Shown here: piece by piece, positions 38,160-50,917 of the stretch | How the letters are laid out: each line of letters begins with the position of its first letter | How positions within the stretch are numbered: position 1 is the first letter of the stretch | Origin: Antilocapra americana | Taxonomy: Eukaryota; Chordata; Mammalia; Artiodactyla; Antilocapridae | DNA length: 64,000 nucleotides | Direction: 5' to 3' | Assembly (NCBI GenBank): GCA_007570785.1 | Contig: ML662465.1 | Span: 6,685,974 to 6,749,973, forward strand | Position numbers and translations under genes: made by a program | Notes under the pieces: generated by a model | The model's database searches: none | Told to the model about the DNA's origin: nothing | What the model saw: only the letters and a program-made list of their open reading frames with translations

Positions 38160-38598
38160 GAATTTCCAGGTGGCTCACTGGTAAAGGGGCTTCCCTGGTG
38201 GCTCAGACGGTAAAGCGTCTGTTTGCACTGTGGGAGACCGGGATTCAATCCCTGAGTGGGGAAGATCCCCTGGAGAAGGAAATGGCAACCCACTCCAGTA
38301 CTCTTGCCTGGAAAATTCCATGGACTGAGGAGCCTGGTAGGCTACAGTCCATGGAGTCGCAAAGAGTTGGACACGACTGAGCGACTTCACTCACTCACTC
38401 AGTGGTAAAGAATCTGCCTGCCAACGCAGGAGCCAAAAGAGATGCAGGTTTGATCCCTGGGTCAGGAAGACCCCCTGGAGGAGGAAAATGGCAATCCATT
38501 CCAGTACTCTTGACTAGGAGATCCCATGGACAGAGGAGCCTGGTGGGCTACAGCCCATGGGGTCACAAAGAGTCAGACACGACTAAGCACACACATAG
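38160..38598 (+). repeat. Bov-tA SINE split by a second Bov-tA
   Basis: The outer copy starts GAATTTCCAGGTGGCTCACT (38160-38186) and resumes at 38411 (AATCTGCCTGCCAACGCAGG) to CAAAGAGTCAGACACGACTA. The inner copy interrupts it. Confidence 0.92.
38187..38397 (+). repeat. Inner Bov-tA SINE of a nested pair
   Basis: GGGCTTCCCTGGTGGCTCAG to GACACGACTGAGCGACTTCA. CTCACTGGTAAAG (38174-38186) and CTCAGTGGTAAAG (38398-38410) are its target-site duplication. Confidence 0.93.
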
Positions 38599-39219
38599 CA
38601 ACATAACGATGGTTCAGCAACTTGTTTTTCTCGTTTGGATCTTTAATCTTTTATTCAGAAGAGTTTTCTTTTCTGGGAAGCACCAAGATAATGTGACAAT
38701 ATCTCAAAAAACAACTGGCTGTACTTACAGTTTGCTGGGAGACTCTCAGAGGCTGAGACTGTTGGAATAGAAACGCCTCGTGAACACTGGATGCCCCTCA
38801 GTCTCAGTTCCCTTTTTTCAGTAACAACTTAATGAACTCAGAGGCTTGCACAACTGGATTCTGGGGTGACTTGTGTTGGCTGATGGAGGGGTATTTGGAC
38901 TGCATAAAATTAACAAAAAAAACAACGTGGCATGCTAAAAGGGGCAGTGGACCTTTGGTTTCTCCACCTGCAGAATGGATGGGATGATAGTAACCGTGCT
39001 GTCTACTTCAGCTCCATCAAGAGGAGCAGATGAAACTGAGAAAAGACAAGAGCTTTGTAAAATACCAAGTACTATAGGAATGAGGAATACCATTTCAAAA
39101 CCTGCCGCATCTTCAAGCACTTCAGCATATGATTCAAGCACTCATTCATTCCATATACATTTAGAGTGCCTATTCAGTGCCAGAGAGAGCTGGTACTTGG
39201 GAGGCAGAGCTGGACTGCC

Positions 39220-40260
39220 CTTGCCCTCAGGCCTTTGCTCAATGAAACCTTCTCAGAGAGGTCTTCTTAGATTACCCCTCCTCAGACAGTACCTCCTCTG
39301 CCCTGTTTTGTTTTCTCTGTATCGCCTTTCATCATCTGATGTTCTATGTATTTATTATGTCTCTGCCCCACTCTCCCCTACCCAACAGTCCACTAGAAGT
39401 AAGATCCTTGGGGGCAGGGACTTAGTTAACATAACTAAGTTAGAATGGTTCTTTGTAATCATTGCCTAAAAAAACATTGCCCCCAACACATTTGTTGAAT
39501 AAATGTACTCAGGGCAGGTCCGGAGTTTAGACAAGGTGGGCCACATTACCTTGGGAGACTGGTCACAGGCGGGGAAGAGAACATGCAAACAGATCCTTAG
39601 GAGACAGCATCTTGTCAAAGGGAGAGAGGTAGCCCTGATTAGGGGATAAAAGAAAATCTTCAGCTAAGTTCCTGATGTGCTAACATCTGGATCTAGGGTT
39701 CTCCTAACTATCCATTCCCAGGGTTTGCATTTTTAACTGCCTAGTAACCTCTAGTCTTGAACCCATCCAATCTATTTTGCAATCTGCTGCCAGAATGATT
39801 TTCTGATATGCAGAACTGTCTGCATTATTATGTTTAGAGCCCTGCCGTGGCTCCTCAGTACCCTAGACAAGCAAACCAGATCTTCTTCAAAGACTTTTCA
39901 CTCCTTTTGCTTCTATTATTTACTCACCTCTCTACCTCATCTTGCATCCTTTTGTGCACCCTGGTAACCCCCCTTATACACCTTGCTAATTCATCCCCTT
40001 CTTTGCTCAAGTTGGATCTACTTCTAGAAATGCCTTTACCACAAAAAGTTGTTTGATAAGAAAACCCAAGAAGTTTTTCCTGAACCCCATTTGCTGCCCC
40101 CAACCCTGAAGGAGGAAATCATTTCCTCCTAGTCCTGTCCTCTGGCTGTCTCATACCAAATTGTCACAAGTTCTTCTCCCATTACTCCCTTGTTTAGCAT
40201 TGTACCCCCAGCACCCAGCACAATGCCTGGCATGTAGAGAGCAGGTGCTTAACGCCCAGG
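39220..40260 (+). mobile_element. L2 LINE relics
   Basis: Two L2 3' ends: GTAAGATCCTTGGGGGCAGG with AACACATTTGTTGAATAAAT (to about 39505), and ACCCAGCACAATGCCTGGCA with AGAGCAGGTGCTTAACG (to about 40255). Confidence 0.6.
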
Positions 40261-40934
40261 CTTCCTAAGTCTTTCTCACTCAGTCCAGAGCTTAGTGTCT
40301 GGGCCTCCCCCGCCTTCTCTCTTACCACCCTATCAATACTTGTGACTCTCAACCTCACCTGCATTTCTCTATTTCTCCAGCTCTGGGGGAAGAGCCCTGG
40401 TCATCCTAGGACTCTTGTTTTTCCTGGTTCCCACTTCTAGTTCCTCCAAGCAACAATGAAGCTTGCCCTGTCGGGAAGTGTTAGCTGGTATCCAAGGTAA
40501 CAGACTGCACCACTGCAGCTTGAGGCAGGGACAGGGAAAAACGTTCCTCACCCCGGGAAAGAAATGACCACTTTGCGGCTTGTAACAACCTCTCTCCCTG
40601 GGCACTCTGCTTTTCTCCACCTCCACAAAAGCCAGGAGCAGGATTTGGACCTCTTCTCTATTTTTAGAGCCTCTGGGTCATCAGAAAACTATGGTTTAGA
40701 CCAGTGGAGACCTGGTGCCTGCTGCCTTCCTGTGGTAGGAACTGAAGAAAGACAGCGGAGAACCTGTGACATGCGTGAAAGGTGATGACCTTCCTTTCCT
40801 TCTGCAGATTCCCTAGGGCCTTCCAAACGCACTCCCTGGGAGAGGTCTGGCAGTCCCTCACCTCCACCAGCTCCAGCTCCACCCATACCTGGCTAATGCA
40901 ACAGCAGGCTCAGTGATCTCTCAGCATAAGAGAT

Positions 40935-41100
40935 CACCTACTACAGTGGTTCGCAAGCCCTGGTGCCCATCAGAATCATCTAGGTTGTTTGCTAAGAAAA
41001 CATACAAACATTCCCATCCAGCAGACTGATACAGAACTGTAGCAAAGTGTGGGAACATGAACCTTGAGCAATGGTTCCAGGTGATTATGATGTAACCAGC
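40935..41100 (+). mobile_element. MER5A-like hAT fragment
   Basis: CAGTGGTTCGCAAGCCCTGG terminus, CAGAATCATCTAGGTTGTTT, and the opposite end CAATGGTTCCAGGTGATTAT. Orientation tentative. Confidence 0.6.
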
Positions 41101-42025
41101 TCTTAGCCCACAGTTGGGGACCTTTCCAGCTCCTTCTGTGGAAGTCGAGAGAGATGCAGTGACGTACTCAGTGTCAACTAACTAGCTGGTAGTAGCGAAG
41201 GGGTCTGCACTTAGTTTTTCTTCTCCGGTTATTTCTCAAATCACGATCTTCACTTACTGAATCTTTATTTGTAGTTTAGAACATGTGCTACTTGTGGCAG
41301 TCACCATGTGATAGAGAACCCCTCCAGATGTTGACCCCAAGCTTCCTCTATAGGTCAGATCCGAAACAACAAAATCCTTCAGAATAGAGACAGCTCAGCT
41401 ATCACCTCTCACTCTGGGCAGACTAGTCATGGGTGAGAAAAGCAGCTGTAGATCATGGCATTTGGTTAACACCAGTGAGGCAGGAGAGGAGGAGCCTAGA
41501 AAGAGGAAAGGAAGTCACAAGAGGCCGAAAGAAACCAGCCAAAGGCTACTCTGCGAGCAAGAGGTGAGGGTCCTTGGGCCCATTACTGGAAATCCTGGGT
41601 AGAAGGGGCTGGTTAGCTTTGATACACCATTTTTGGAGACACAAGGGCTCAAGATAGATGGCTTACCACTCCCACAACATCCTTTGCTTCTGGATACACG
41701 GATTTTCAACATTTTACAAGAAGTGAAACCCAACATCGAGAAGTTCATTGTTATTGCTTTTTTTCTGAGTTTACATGACCCATACTCTGGATGTATTTGG
41801 GCCAGATGGGTAAAGCAGAGTAAGGTTTTCAGGCTTTTTGACCAGCATAGGAGAAAGTTCTGTGCTGGTGCCATCTTTCTCAGCTCTCCTCAGACTGTAT
41901 ACAGCTCCTGACTGGCCTCGTGTGAGGAACTGGAGCACAGTAGGAACTTCTCTTTCTCACACCTTAAGTTTCTGGGACCTGCCATATACTATACTCCAGT
42001 ATATATGTACTGGACTCTGTACTCT

Positions 42026-42104
42026 TATGCTCAGGGCCTGGGTTCGATCCCTTGTTGGGAAACTAAGATCCCACAAGCCATGCTGCGGTCAAAAAAAAAA
42101 AACC
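42026..42104 (+). repeat. CHR-type SINE, 3' part
   Basis: GGGCCTGGGTTCGATCCCTT, AACTAAGATCCCACAAGCCA, then an oligo(A). Confidence 0.82.
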
Positions 42105-43724
42105 CGAAAAACCTCTTTCCTTTTTTTAAAAATTGAGGTATAATTGACATACTACATTAGTTTCAGATGTACAATGTATCTAGTTAACATCTAGTTAAAT
42201 TTGCTTTTTATAAGCCAACTAAGTCTGAGGTATTTTGTTACAACAGTCCAAACGGACTGACAATATTATTATGATATACTTCTTTAGATACTAATTTGTA
42301 TTTTGCTGTATTTCTCCCCTCCATTTCAAGCAGTTGCGGGTGCTTTTTGTTGGGTTTAGAATCGGTCTGAAGTCAACAGCTTTTTCCTGTCTTTTGTAAA
42401 AGCCTAAGTTACTTAAAAGATTAAAATGACATGCCAGAGCATGGGAAGTGATGGGTGTGTTTAATTCAAGAGGAAAAAGTATAAAGATTCTTTTAGTTAA
42501 GAGACAAAAACCCAACTCAAACTGGCTTAAGGAAAAAAGGGAGTTTATTTACTCAGAAAACAGAAAAATCCAGGAACAATTTTGGCCTTGGGCATGGCTT
42601 GATCCAAAGGCTAAAAATATGTTAACAGAAATTTGTCTCCATTTCTCAACTTTTCTTTTGTGATGGCTTTATTCTTAGGTAGGCTCTCTAGGAGTGGTTG
42701 GCAAACTTGGGACGTCAGCCCTCCGCTTTCCCCTCCACAGCCGTTAGCACCCTAAAGGAAGGAGAACAACTTTTCCAAGAGAGTCCCAGGCTTGGCTTGG
42801 TCACAGGACATACTCATTTCTGGACCAATCTCTGTGATTCTGATTGGCCAGATCTGGCTTTTGCATCTAGTCCTGGAACCAGAAGGTGAAATTAGCCTCA
42901 TGAAAAGATCTGTTTTTGTTGTGGTTTAATCAAAGAAGGGGACACTAGGCAAACATGACTGAGGAAAGCCAAAGCAAGAGAGAACGGTTCCCAGAAACAC
43001 AGAGGTCAAGAAATCAGATCTGAAATCAGAGGGAGGAGGGACCTGCACAGTGTTTGGTAAGGGGAAACGGCTCCTTCGTACATCCAGGCAGAAAGTCCAG
43101 AGACATAGGGGCTTCCGGCTCACCAAAGGTTACCATGTCCCAAGTGTGGGAATTATTGCACCATTCGGCCTGGAGTAACTGATGTTTCAGTAGCAACGAG
43201 TATAGGGACTCAGCACCAGAGGGTCAAACTACCGGAGGGGACTTTCTCAAGTTTCACATGGGTCTCTGCACAGCTCTAGGGTATCTCCAGTGGCCAACAG
43301 ATTTCCTACCAACAAGGAAGAAGGGATCTAGTTGATTTTTTAAAGTGCTATAGGCAGGACAGGGGATGGCCTTTTGGGAAAAACTTCTCTATGTGCTCAA
43401 TTCTCAAAAGGGTTCCGATAAAACCATTGGATGACATGATGTAATTCACTAGTTAAGGAAGTAAGCACTATAAAATACCAATTAGCAATGATTGCAGAAA
43501 GCTTGACAATAAGCAGTGAATAATGGCAGATTAAACACAACTTAATAACTTATATAATTTTTTCTTTCAATACGTAATATTCATAAGTAGAGACTACCTT
43601 TTATGGTTGTTTGCATTCCATATCTAGAAGAAGCAAACCATAGATTTAACTGCTCATGTCTGAGCCAAGGAATCATGCATCTGGGACAAGCTATTTTTAT
43701 TTTCTTTAGACTAGCTAAACTGGC

Positions 43725-43885
43725 AATGTGGGACAGCAGAAGCAGTTCTAGATTTGAAGTCAGGGAACCTAGGTTTGAAACCCAGATTCACTAATGAAAC
43801 TTTGGGTAAATGGTTCACCCTTCTGATTCTTAGTGTTTTCTAATTTATAAAATACTGTCTCCTACTTCATAGGAGGAGTATTAAC
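43725..43885 (+). repeat. MIR SINE
   Basis: AGTTCTAGATTTGAAGTCAG, TAGGTTTGAAACCCAGATTC, ACTTTGGGTAAATGGTTCAC. Confidence 0.75.
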
Positions 43886-44332
43886 TGACATATGGAAAAA
43901 CACAACATGGATTTAATGTTAGCTTTTTCCTCTAAACTCTTATGAATGCCACTAGTTTTTATCCAGTTTTAAAAAAAATGAATTGCCTTAATAATTGATG
44001 TGCTTCAGCTAGAATGTCAGATTATTATATTTGGCTAGATATTTAGGAAGTTTCTGTTATCTAAGGGTTAAGTTCACAGTTGCATTATTTGTAATAGCAA
44101 GGACTTGGAGACAAATGTACAACAGGAAAGGAGAAATATATCTATATTATACAGTAAGAGAGGTATCTATTTATACAGTCATTAAAAATGAGGAAGATCT
44201 ATATTTATTGACACAGAAAGATAGTCATCGTAAATTAAGTTAAAAAAGAAAGTAGTGCTACTCATGTATAATATGATCTTGCTTTTGTTAAAACAGTTGA
44301 ACAGGACACATCCACATATATACATGCAAACA

Positions 44333-44333
<1 letters not shown>

Positions 44334-44365
<32 letters not shown>
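44334..44365. repeat. (CA)16 microsatellite
   Basis: Sixteen uninterrupted CA units, a likely length polymorphism. Confidence 0.97.
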
Positions 44366-44371
<6 letters not shown>

Positions 44372-44854
44372 AAAGCAGTCTCTGAAAGAACACCTAGTAA
44401 GTGTCAACAGTGGTACTCTCTGGAAGGTGGAATGTCAGGAAGGGAACTTTACTTTCCTATATTCATTTAAAAATTACAGACACATGTTACTGTTAAAAGA
44501 AAAAATATTTTGTCCCAATTTAAGGTCATGGTTAACCTTCTGCTTCACAGCAGCACTGAGGACAAGAAAAAGTTACCAATGACCCTGAAAGCAGAAATGA
44601 ACTAAAGTATTTGAGTGGTGTATGTGTTAGGGGGGTACTACCACACACAAGTCCATTTTGCTCTCACTAACTACATTAGCAAAATATGTAGAAGATGAGG
44701 TAGTTAAAAACTTTCTTAGATGTGTGGAACAGTTTTTCCCCTCTAACACGACTTATCAAGGGTAGTGGGAGAGGTTTTCTTTGGTGGGTCTTCAACTACA
44801 TTTGCATTTTGCCACAGAAAACAAAGCAATGTGAAAGAAAAAGGTTTCAAGCTT

Positions 44855-44860
44855 TTTATT
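44855..44860 (-). promoter_or_regulatory. Candidate MOSMO polyadenylation signal (distal)
   Basis: AATAAA on the minus strand, about 6.7 kb past the stop codon. T- and GT-rich sequence follows within 40 nt (CTTTTTCTTTCACATTG), the usual downstream element. Confidence 0.35.
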
Positions 44861-45621
44861 TAAGAAAACACTTGAATTGTCTTACACAACTACATTAAGT
44901 ATTTAAACAACATGAAAAGAGTGCCAGAGTCAGGACAGAGCACTAATTTTACTGACTTACCCCAACAGATAATAAATAAATATTGATTTAATGGTGACCA
45001 AACACATTGGCAATAGCTACTAAAGCCATAAGATGGTCAGTTGGGGATAATCTCCTCTAAAATGAGATCAAATCCTTGAGTCCATTCCTTTTAGCAGAAA
45101 GAATTAAAACCATCTTGGCAGAACCAGGTCTCAGCAAAACATACCACATGTATGGAAGCCTTCAAGAGAATGAAGAACCCACAAGCTTCAAGAAGCCTCC
45201 AGAGTTCTCTTCAGGATCAACAAGGTGCTTGTTATCCTCCTGGTCCTCTGTATGAGTATCAATATTAGAGCACTGTGAATTTAGTAGTAAAGGGTCTTGT
45301 GTCCAGAGAAATCCTAAGGGGGTCAGCAAGACTGGCATGTTACACAGTCCAATACTTACCAATAAAATAACCACACTCACCCATAAAGGCTGCTGATCTA
45401 CACATGTCTCTGCTTTCAGGAAAAAGTTCACTGAAACAATCCTGGAAGATAGGTGAGTGGGCCTTTCACATTTCCAGGAGATCGTTTCAGTGTTTCTTTA
45501 TAACCTAGCCCCAAATTTAATCATGATAATTCATGTGTAAAGCACTGTTGTCAGGTCTCTGGACTATGAGAAAGCCAAATTCCTTGAATTCAGAAGTTTC
45601 ATCAAATTAGAGAGAAGTGTT

Positions 45622-45815
45622 TAATAACAGCAACAACTAACACTTAAAGGTTTACTATGTACCAGGAACTTTCCATGCTTTACCTCATTTAAACCAACAA
45701 TACCCTATGAGGTAGGTACTAGCAGACCCGGGCTACAGAGAAGAAAACCAAAGTGCACAGAGGTTAAGTGATTTATTACGTGATTTATTGTGGAATTGAG
45801 ACTTGAATCCAGGCA
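45622..45815 (-). repeat. MIR SINE in the presumed MOSMO 3' UTR
   Basis: TTTACTATGTACCAGGAACT, ACCCTATGAGGTAGGTACTA, GCACAGAGGTTAAGTGATTT, reverse orientation relative to the plus strand. Confidence 0.82.
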
Positions 45816-46299
45816 GTCGATTCCCTTCTAGTTAGTTCTGTTACAGAGGTACAAGCAAAAGAGAAACACAGCACAAAAAATCAGATTAGTTAAAATACAA
45901 GAGGGATTAAAGAAACTGCAAGGGAGAGGTCATACAGGCAGAACTAAGATAGAGAGCAAGGTGTAGTAAAAGAATGGAGAAGATGGTTTGTCAGTAAAAA
46001 GTGAAAAAAGAATGATGGGAAATCAAACTGAAGAGATAGCCTGAAGTCAGCTCATTAAGGGTTTCCAATATTATGCTAAAGAAGCTTGGATTTCATTATG
46101 TAACTGTGGGCCTAACAGGAACTCAAGTGAAGAAATGAAAAATGTTCTTCTTGTTAAGATTATTTTGGCAGAAATGATTTGGGCGAACTGACGTAGATGG
46201 AGATTAGTTGAAGAAACACTAATTCAAGTGGCTATAGAATTTGAAGAACTGTCCTAGGTCAACAACTGCCCAAGGCCTATTTGTCAAACACATTCTTTT

Positions 46300-46400
46300 C
46301 TATAGTATTGAGTGTCCTGCTGAGACCTAGTTATGTGATTCTGGGAAAGTCAAGAAGCCTTTGAGCCCTTGATTTCTTCATCTGGAAAATGAAAACACCG
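46300..46400 (+). repeat. MIR SINE core
   Basis: GTTATGTGATTCTGGGAAAG, then TTTCTTCATCTGGAAAATGA. Confidence 0.72.
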
Positions 46401-47811
46401 AACATGCTTTTTGATTTCATCCAGCTCTGAAAATTTATGAGTCTCTTGAAGAATTTCTTTTTGAAATTTAATCTTGGGTAGTCTTAGTCTTTAGAACTGG
46501 GGCTTATTTGTAGAAACCTTGAATGTGCTTGAAAATATCATCCCAGTGTTTTTTTTTTCTTGCTGGGAAAAGAACCAAAATTCTAAAAAATAATACATTA
46601 TGCTTTCTATCTTTAATACAACTTATAAATAACTACTTTTATTTTGTTGCTGGGTAACTGTGACCCAGAAGAGTTGACTTTGCATAAAAGGAACCCACAG
46701 TCCTCTAGTCTTGGTGTTTTTCCTATAATCTTCTCATACAGTGGTTAGAAGAGAGTTGATGGAAGACTAACTCAAAGTACTTTTTAACCCATTTTACTGT
46801 TCTTAAAAGACAGTCTGTTGCCTTTTCCTACAAAGAGAAGAAAAGGGCATTTTTCCCCCTCTTAGAAGTTCAGTATTTAGTCAACTACTACAATTTTCAG
46901 TTGACCTATTCATTGATATTTATAGAAGATAATCCTTCAAATACCTCAAATCTGTGTTATAAATTGGGGTAAGATCTGAATGGTGCAAAAGTAGGGTGAC
47001 CAATTCATTTATTTTTGCCTGGAACTTTCTCAGTTATAGCACTGAACATCTCATGTCCCAGAAAAGCCGTCTCAAACAAACTGGGATGGCTGGTCATCCT
47101 AAGAAGATGCCGTTAAGGTCCAGAAGCCAAGAACATCCAAATCCTACCTTGTCTTGAACTCCCAATTCTCCATGAGGCTTCTGCAGAGGCCATATAAAGA
47201 AACAGCAGTGAAGGGTAAACCCAGTCTTTTATTTGATTACTAGTTCTTATTAGGCTAGGCTACTCCCAATACTCCTAAACAGTTACAGTAAAGCTGGGAT
47301 GGAGCAAGTGAATGAGTCCAGAAACCAATGGGCTCTATATTGCTCCTTCAAGCCCAATTTACAAATCTTACAAGCTAAGAGTCTTTGGCCTGAAATAAAG
47401 TAGAAACAGTAGACTGAAGCAAAGATGAAAGGGTTTAGGTCAATGTGCAAGGAAAAAAGAAAAGATGAGAGCCTTGGCTCATACCTCTCTTCAAGTCCAT
47501 GGAAATATGATATCAAAGAGAGTGCCACATGTATGATCTTCTATTGCTGAGTGGCTCTTCTTATTGGTAAACACAGACTAACCCATGTTGTGGAATATGA
47601 ATAGCATCTTTTCCCTAGCAGGTAGGTAGGAGAGTCGGAGAGGGGAGACCTTTCCCTGGCACAATGCTAACAACAAAATCAAACCAAGAGGCATGGAAGT
47701 GTCACTCTGAGTATGTGAAACCTCTATAAGAAATTTATTTCTAAAATAAAGTTTTAAATTCAAAGCTTATTTCAAAGTAATAGAAGCCTTTTTTAGTTTC
47801 TTTAGTAGACA

Positions 47812-47817
47812 ATTTAT
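47812..47817 (-). promoter_or_regulatory. Candidate MOSMO polyadenylation signal (proximal)
   Basis: AATAAA on the minus strand, about 3.7 kb past the stop codon. A run of A-rich unique sequence precedes it and CA dinucleotides suitable for cleavage follow. One of two candidates. Confidence 0.35.
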
Positions 47818-50756
47818 TTTGATAAACTTGCTCAATAACAAAAATACAAGTGAAGAAAAATTATGTTCATTTTATACAGTTTGTATTAACAATTTGTTTT
47901 TAAACTATTAATTGAAAAATGCTGTAACCAATTAGAAAACAATCCTTAATAAAGTTTGGGGTAATATACAGGCCTTGATCACAAACTTTAAAATCTCTTG
48001 AGGTGATATAACTATAAGTCCTGTATAGGGAATCCAACCTACACAGGCCACTTTTTTCCTTCATATGCTTTTATCCTTCAAAAATTAGTTCTGAAAGACA
48101 GCTTACTATTTTGAATTGTGAATGTAAATTTAACATTTTAAAAGAAGATCAAAGTGGGTTGATAAAACAACTACTACAATCAGAGTAACTTGTGGCTAGT
48201 AGTCTTTTAATAAAGACAAAATAAATGCAACATGTTCTTCCCATGAAGCCCACGATGCAAAATAATAGCTAAGAGTAGTATATTCAAAGTTAGTTTCCAA
48301 TACCTTTTCAGGGTCTTTCCTCAAAATCAATAGATTGTATGTCACCAGGACTGTTCACTATTTTACTTAAGAGATTACGTGAATTCACAGAACATCAAAA
48401 GGGATATCAAAGATTTAGGCAAAAGAGTAAAAACCAATTAAGTGTTTTGGTCATCTAGAACATTAAAAAGGAAAAAAAAAAAGAGCCATCCTTTAAAAGC
48501 AAAACAAATGGAACAGAAAATAGGTTTATAAGAAATAGAAGAGTGAGAAAAATTACATACACACATTAACAACATAGAACATGGATTACCTTTGGAAAGA
48601 ATCATACTGACATGTTTGCTTTTAATGAACTGAAGATTTTTCATGTTTACAGATGTTTAGGCATGTTCAATAGGAGCTTCCAAAAATTTCAAACTAATTT
48701 AAGTCTTGTGCAAATAAAACCTATAAATATTTTTCAGCAGATTTTACAGTGAAGTTCTTAGGTATGAGAAGAATGCACACACTCTAAAAACAATGTAACA
48801 GACAAAAGTTTGACAAATGATTGCACCATTAAACAGTGTTTTATATACAGTTTACAAGATATGATTTCCTGCTATAAATTAATACTGTACTATATAGTAC
48901 TTATTATAGTGACCTTTTTAAAAGCAACTGCTGACAATTGTCTATCTTTTCACTTACAGGATTTATAGAATTTTATACGAATGAGTCCATTTTAATGTTT
49001 GGTCTGGAAGAGTACAAAGATGTGACTTCACATACTACTCGATGGGATGGTTTTCATCTTGGGTTAGAGTGCGGACTGTTAGAGGCAGTTTCCCCCATCA
49101 GTCCTTTGTGCACTGGACCTCCAAGACAGTGATGAAATTAAAGACAAGTTTGTGGTTTGTGTAATAGATACAAATAAAACCTTAAATTCTGTAATCTTAT
49201 GTGCGATTCCACTGTAAGGGAAAGAAGTAAACAGTGGGGAAATTCTTAGCAGCTGAGAAACTTTCTCTCCCCATGCTCTTGATCCAGTTAGAAATATTTT
49301 GAGAAACTATTTACAATAAAATTCATCTTTTGGAAGAGAAAAGCTCTTGGTCATTATCATAAATTGATTTGAACCATACTTTGCTAACACTTTACTTCAG
49401 TGGTATAATGGTGACAACCAAAGCTTTCCTTCAAAGAGATCCACTTGACTGAGGTCTAATCAAGTCACAAGGAGAACTGCAATCCCAAATGTCCACAGCA
49501 CATGTCCAGTGGGATTCTTAGAACAGACTAGACATCATAATACTTGGGGAAAATTAGTCTCCCTCAGGCATTTCCTAGAGATTTCTTTGACCCTGGGAAG
49601 GAAATGTGTGACATTCCCCCAGTACACTCAAGGAACACACCACAGTGGTGGTCCACCTCTTACCCCGACTTCCTGAGTGAGCTGAAACACTGGGGTTTTC
49701 TTCCACAATCAATACTGCTGAGTTAACAGTAAGAAATATGAATGTCAAACAAGCCAGTGTGAAACACATCAGGCTCCCCCATTTCATACCTTGAGTAACT
49801 GAGGAGGCAGCCCCATCTCTGAAGTAATCATTAAAAAACAAACAAAACCAGTGCACTCATTTCCATTTGTGTGAAACAAGGGACCTACACTCTACTGAGA
49901 CGGACACGTGGGTTGCTGTTGCCATGAAAGACTCTCCTGCCCCACACTTCAAACAGGAGATTATCCACTATGTTTGCCTGGAAAAACAACTAGGCATGAA
50001 GGCATGGAAATGCGGAAAAGAGAAATATTGTATTTTAAAATGATCTGTCGGCTCAAAGGTTAGCTGCAATGCTGCTTTCAGGAAGAAATACAAAGCTGTG
50101 AGGTTAGTACAGCTCTTTAAACTAAGTGCAAAAATGTTAGCTTTCAGCAAACAAGGCATATAGCATTTAAAGAAAATATTGTATTGCTCATGTTTTTGGT
50201 AAAGGAGATTATTAATAATGCTTACAGATAAAAAGAATACTATTTTTTATGGCAGAGTGAAGTTAGTGTTATAAATAGCCAAAGTACTGTAAACTGATCT
50301 TACTAGGAGATTTTGAACTTACGTAAAGATGTGTGCTTGAATATATAAAATGCATTATTAATGTAACAGACCAAGCCAGCTGAAAAAGAGAACCTCTGTA
50401 CAACAGACAACAGTTGCCAATAATTTAAATAGTGTCAGATTCCCCAAATTATAAGATTTGACATGATCTTACCTTCTACTACCATGTACAAATAAATTAA
50501 CCCTACAAAGACTTTTAGCTTAACTTAAAATTGCACCTAGAAAGGTATGGGATTATTTGTACCTATTACAAAAACCAGTTAAAATCAAGGGCTGCTACAA
50601 AGAATGAGGTAAACTGAAGACTCTCTCCACTATGCAGCCTTCAGATAAATGGCTTTTTTTCTATTGAGTTCTAGGTTTGCACACCACAGTGTTTTGCTAG
50701 CAAAGCATTCAGAGTTCTCTTCCAGGAACTGTTTGCATGTTTGTGTGTATATAAAT

Positions 50757-50917
50757 TTACACACACACATACACACACACACATATATACACACTGTATA
50801 CTGCATCAGCAAAATATATATATTATATATATATTTATATAAATATAAGGAACATTTCACCCTTCCCCCCCCCACCCCCCCCCCCCCAACATGTTTCTTT
50901 GTGTTTTTTTTTTTTTT
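50757..50917. repeat. Compound simple repeat: (CA)n, (TA)n, C-tract, T-tract
   Basis: Alternating CA from 50757, TA-rich 50815-50845, then 9 C + A + 13 C at 50865-50887 and 14 T at 50904-50917. On the mRNA strand this reads poly-A, poly-G, (UA)n, (UG)n. Confidence 0.95.

Larger units (their letters stand above)
41101..44330. other. Intergenic stretch, no supported gene
   Basis: Between VWA3A and MOSMO. It holds a partial CHR SINE (42026-42104), an L1 3' fragment (42122-42200, reverse) and a MIR (43725-43885). The rest is unique AT-rich sequence with only short frames. Confidence 0.6.

Noticed and set aside
45162..45431. 89-codon frame with a hydrophobic stretch
   Set aside because: Considered as a further exon, but no acceptor/donor pair fits and nothing in the family matches. 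Probably UTR by chance.
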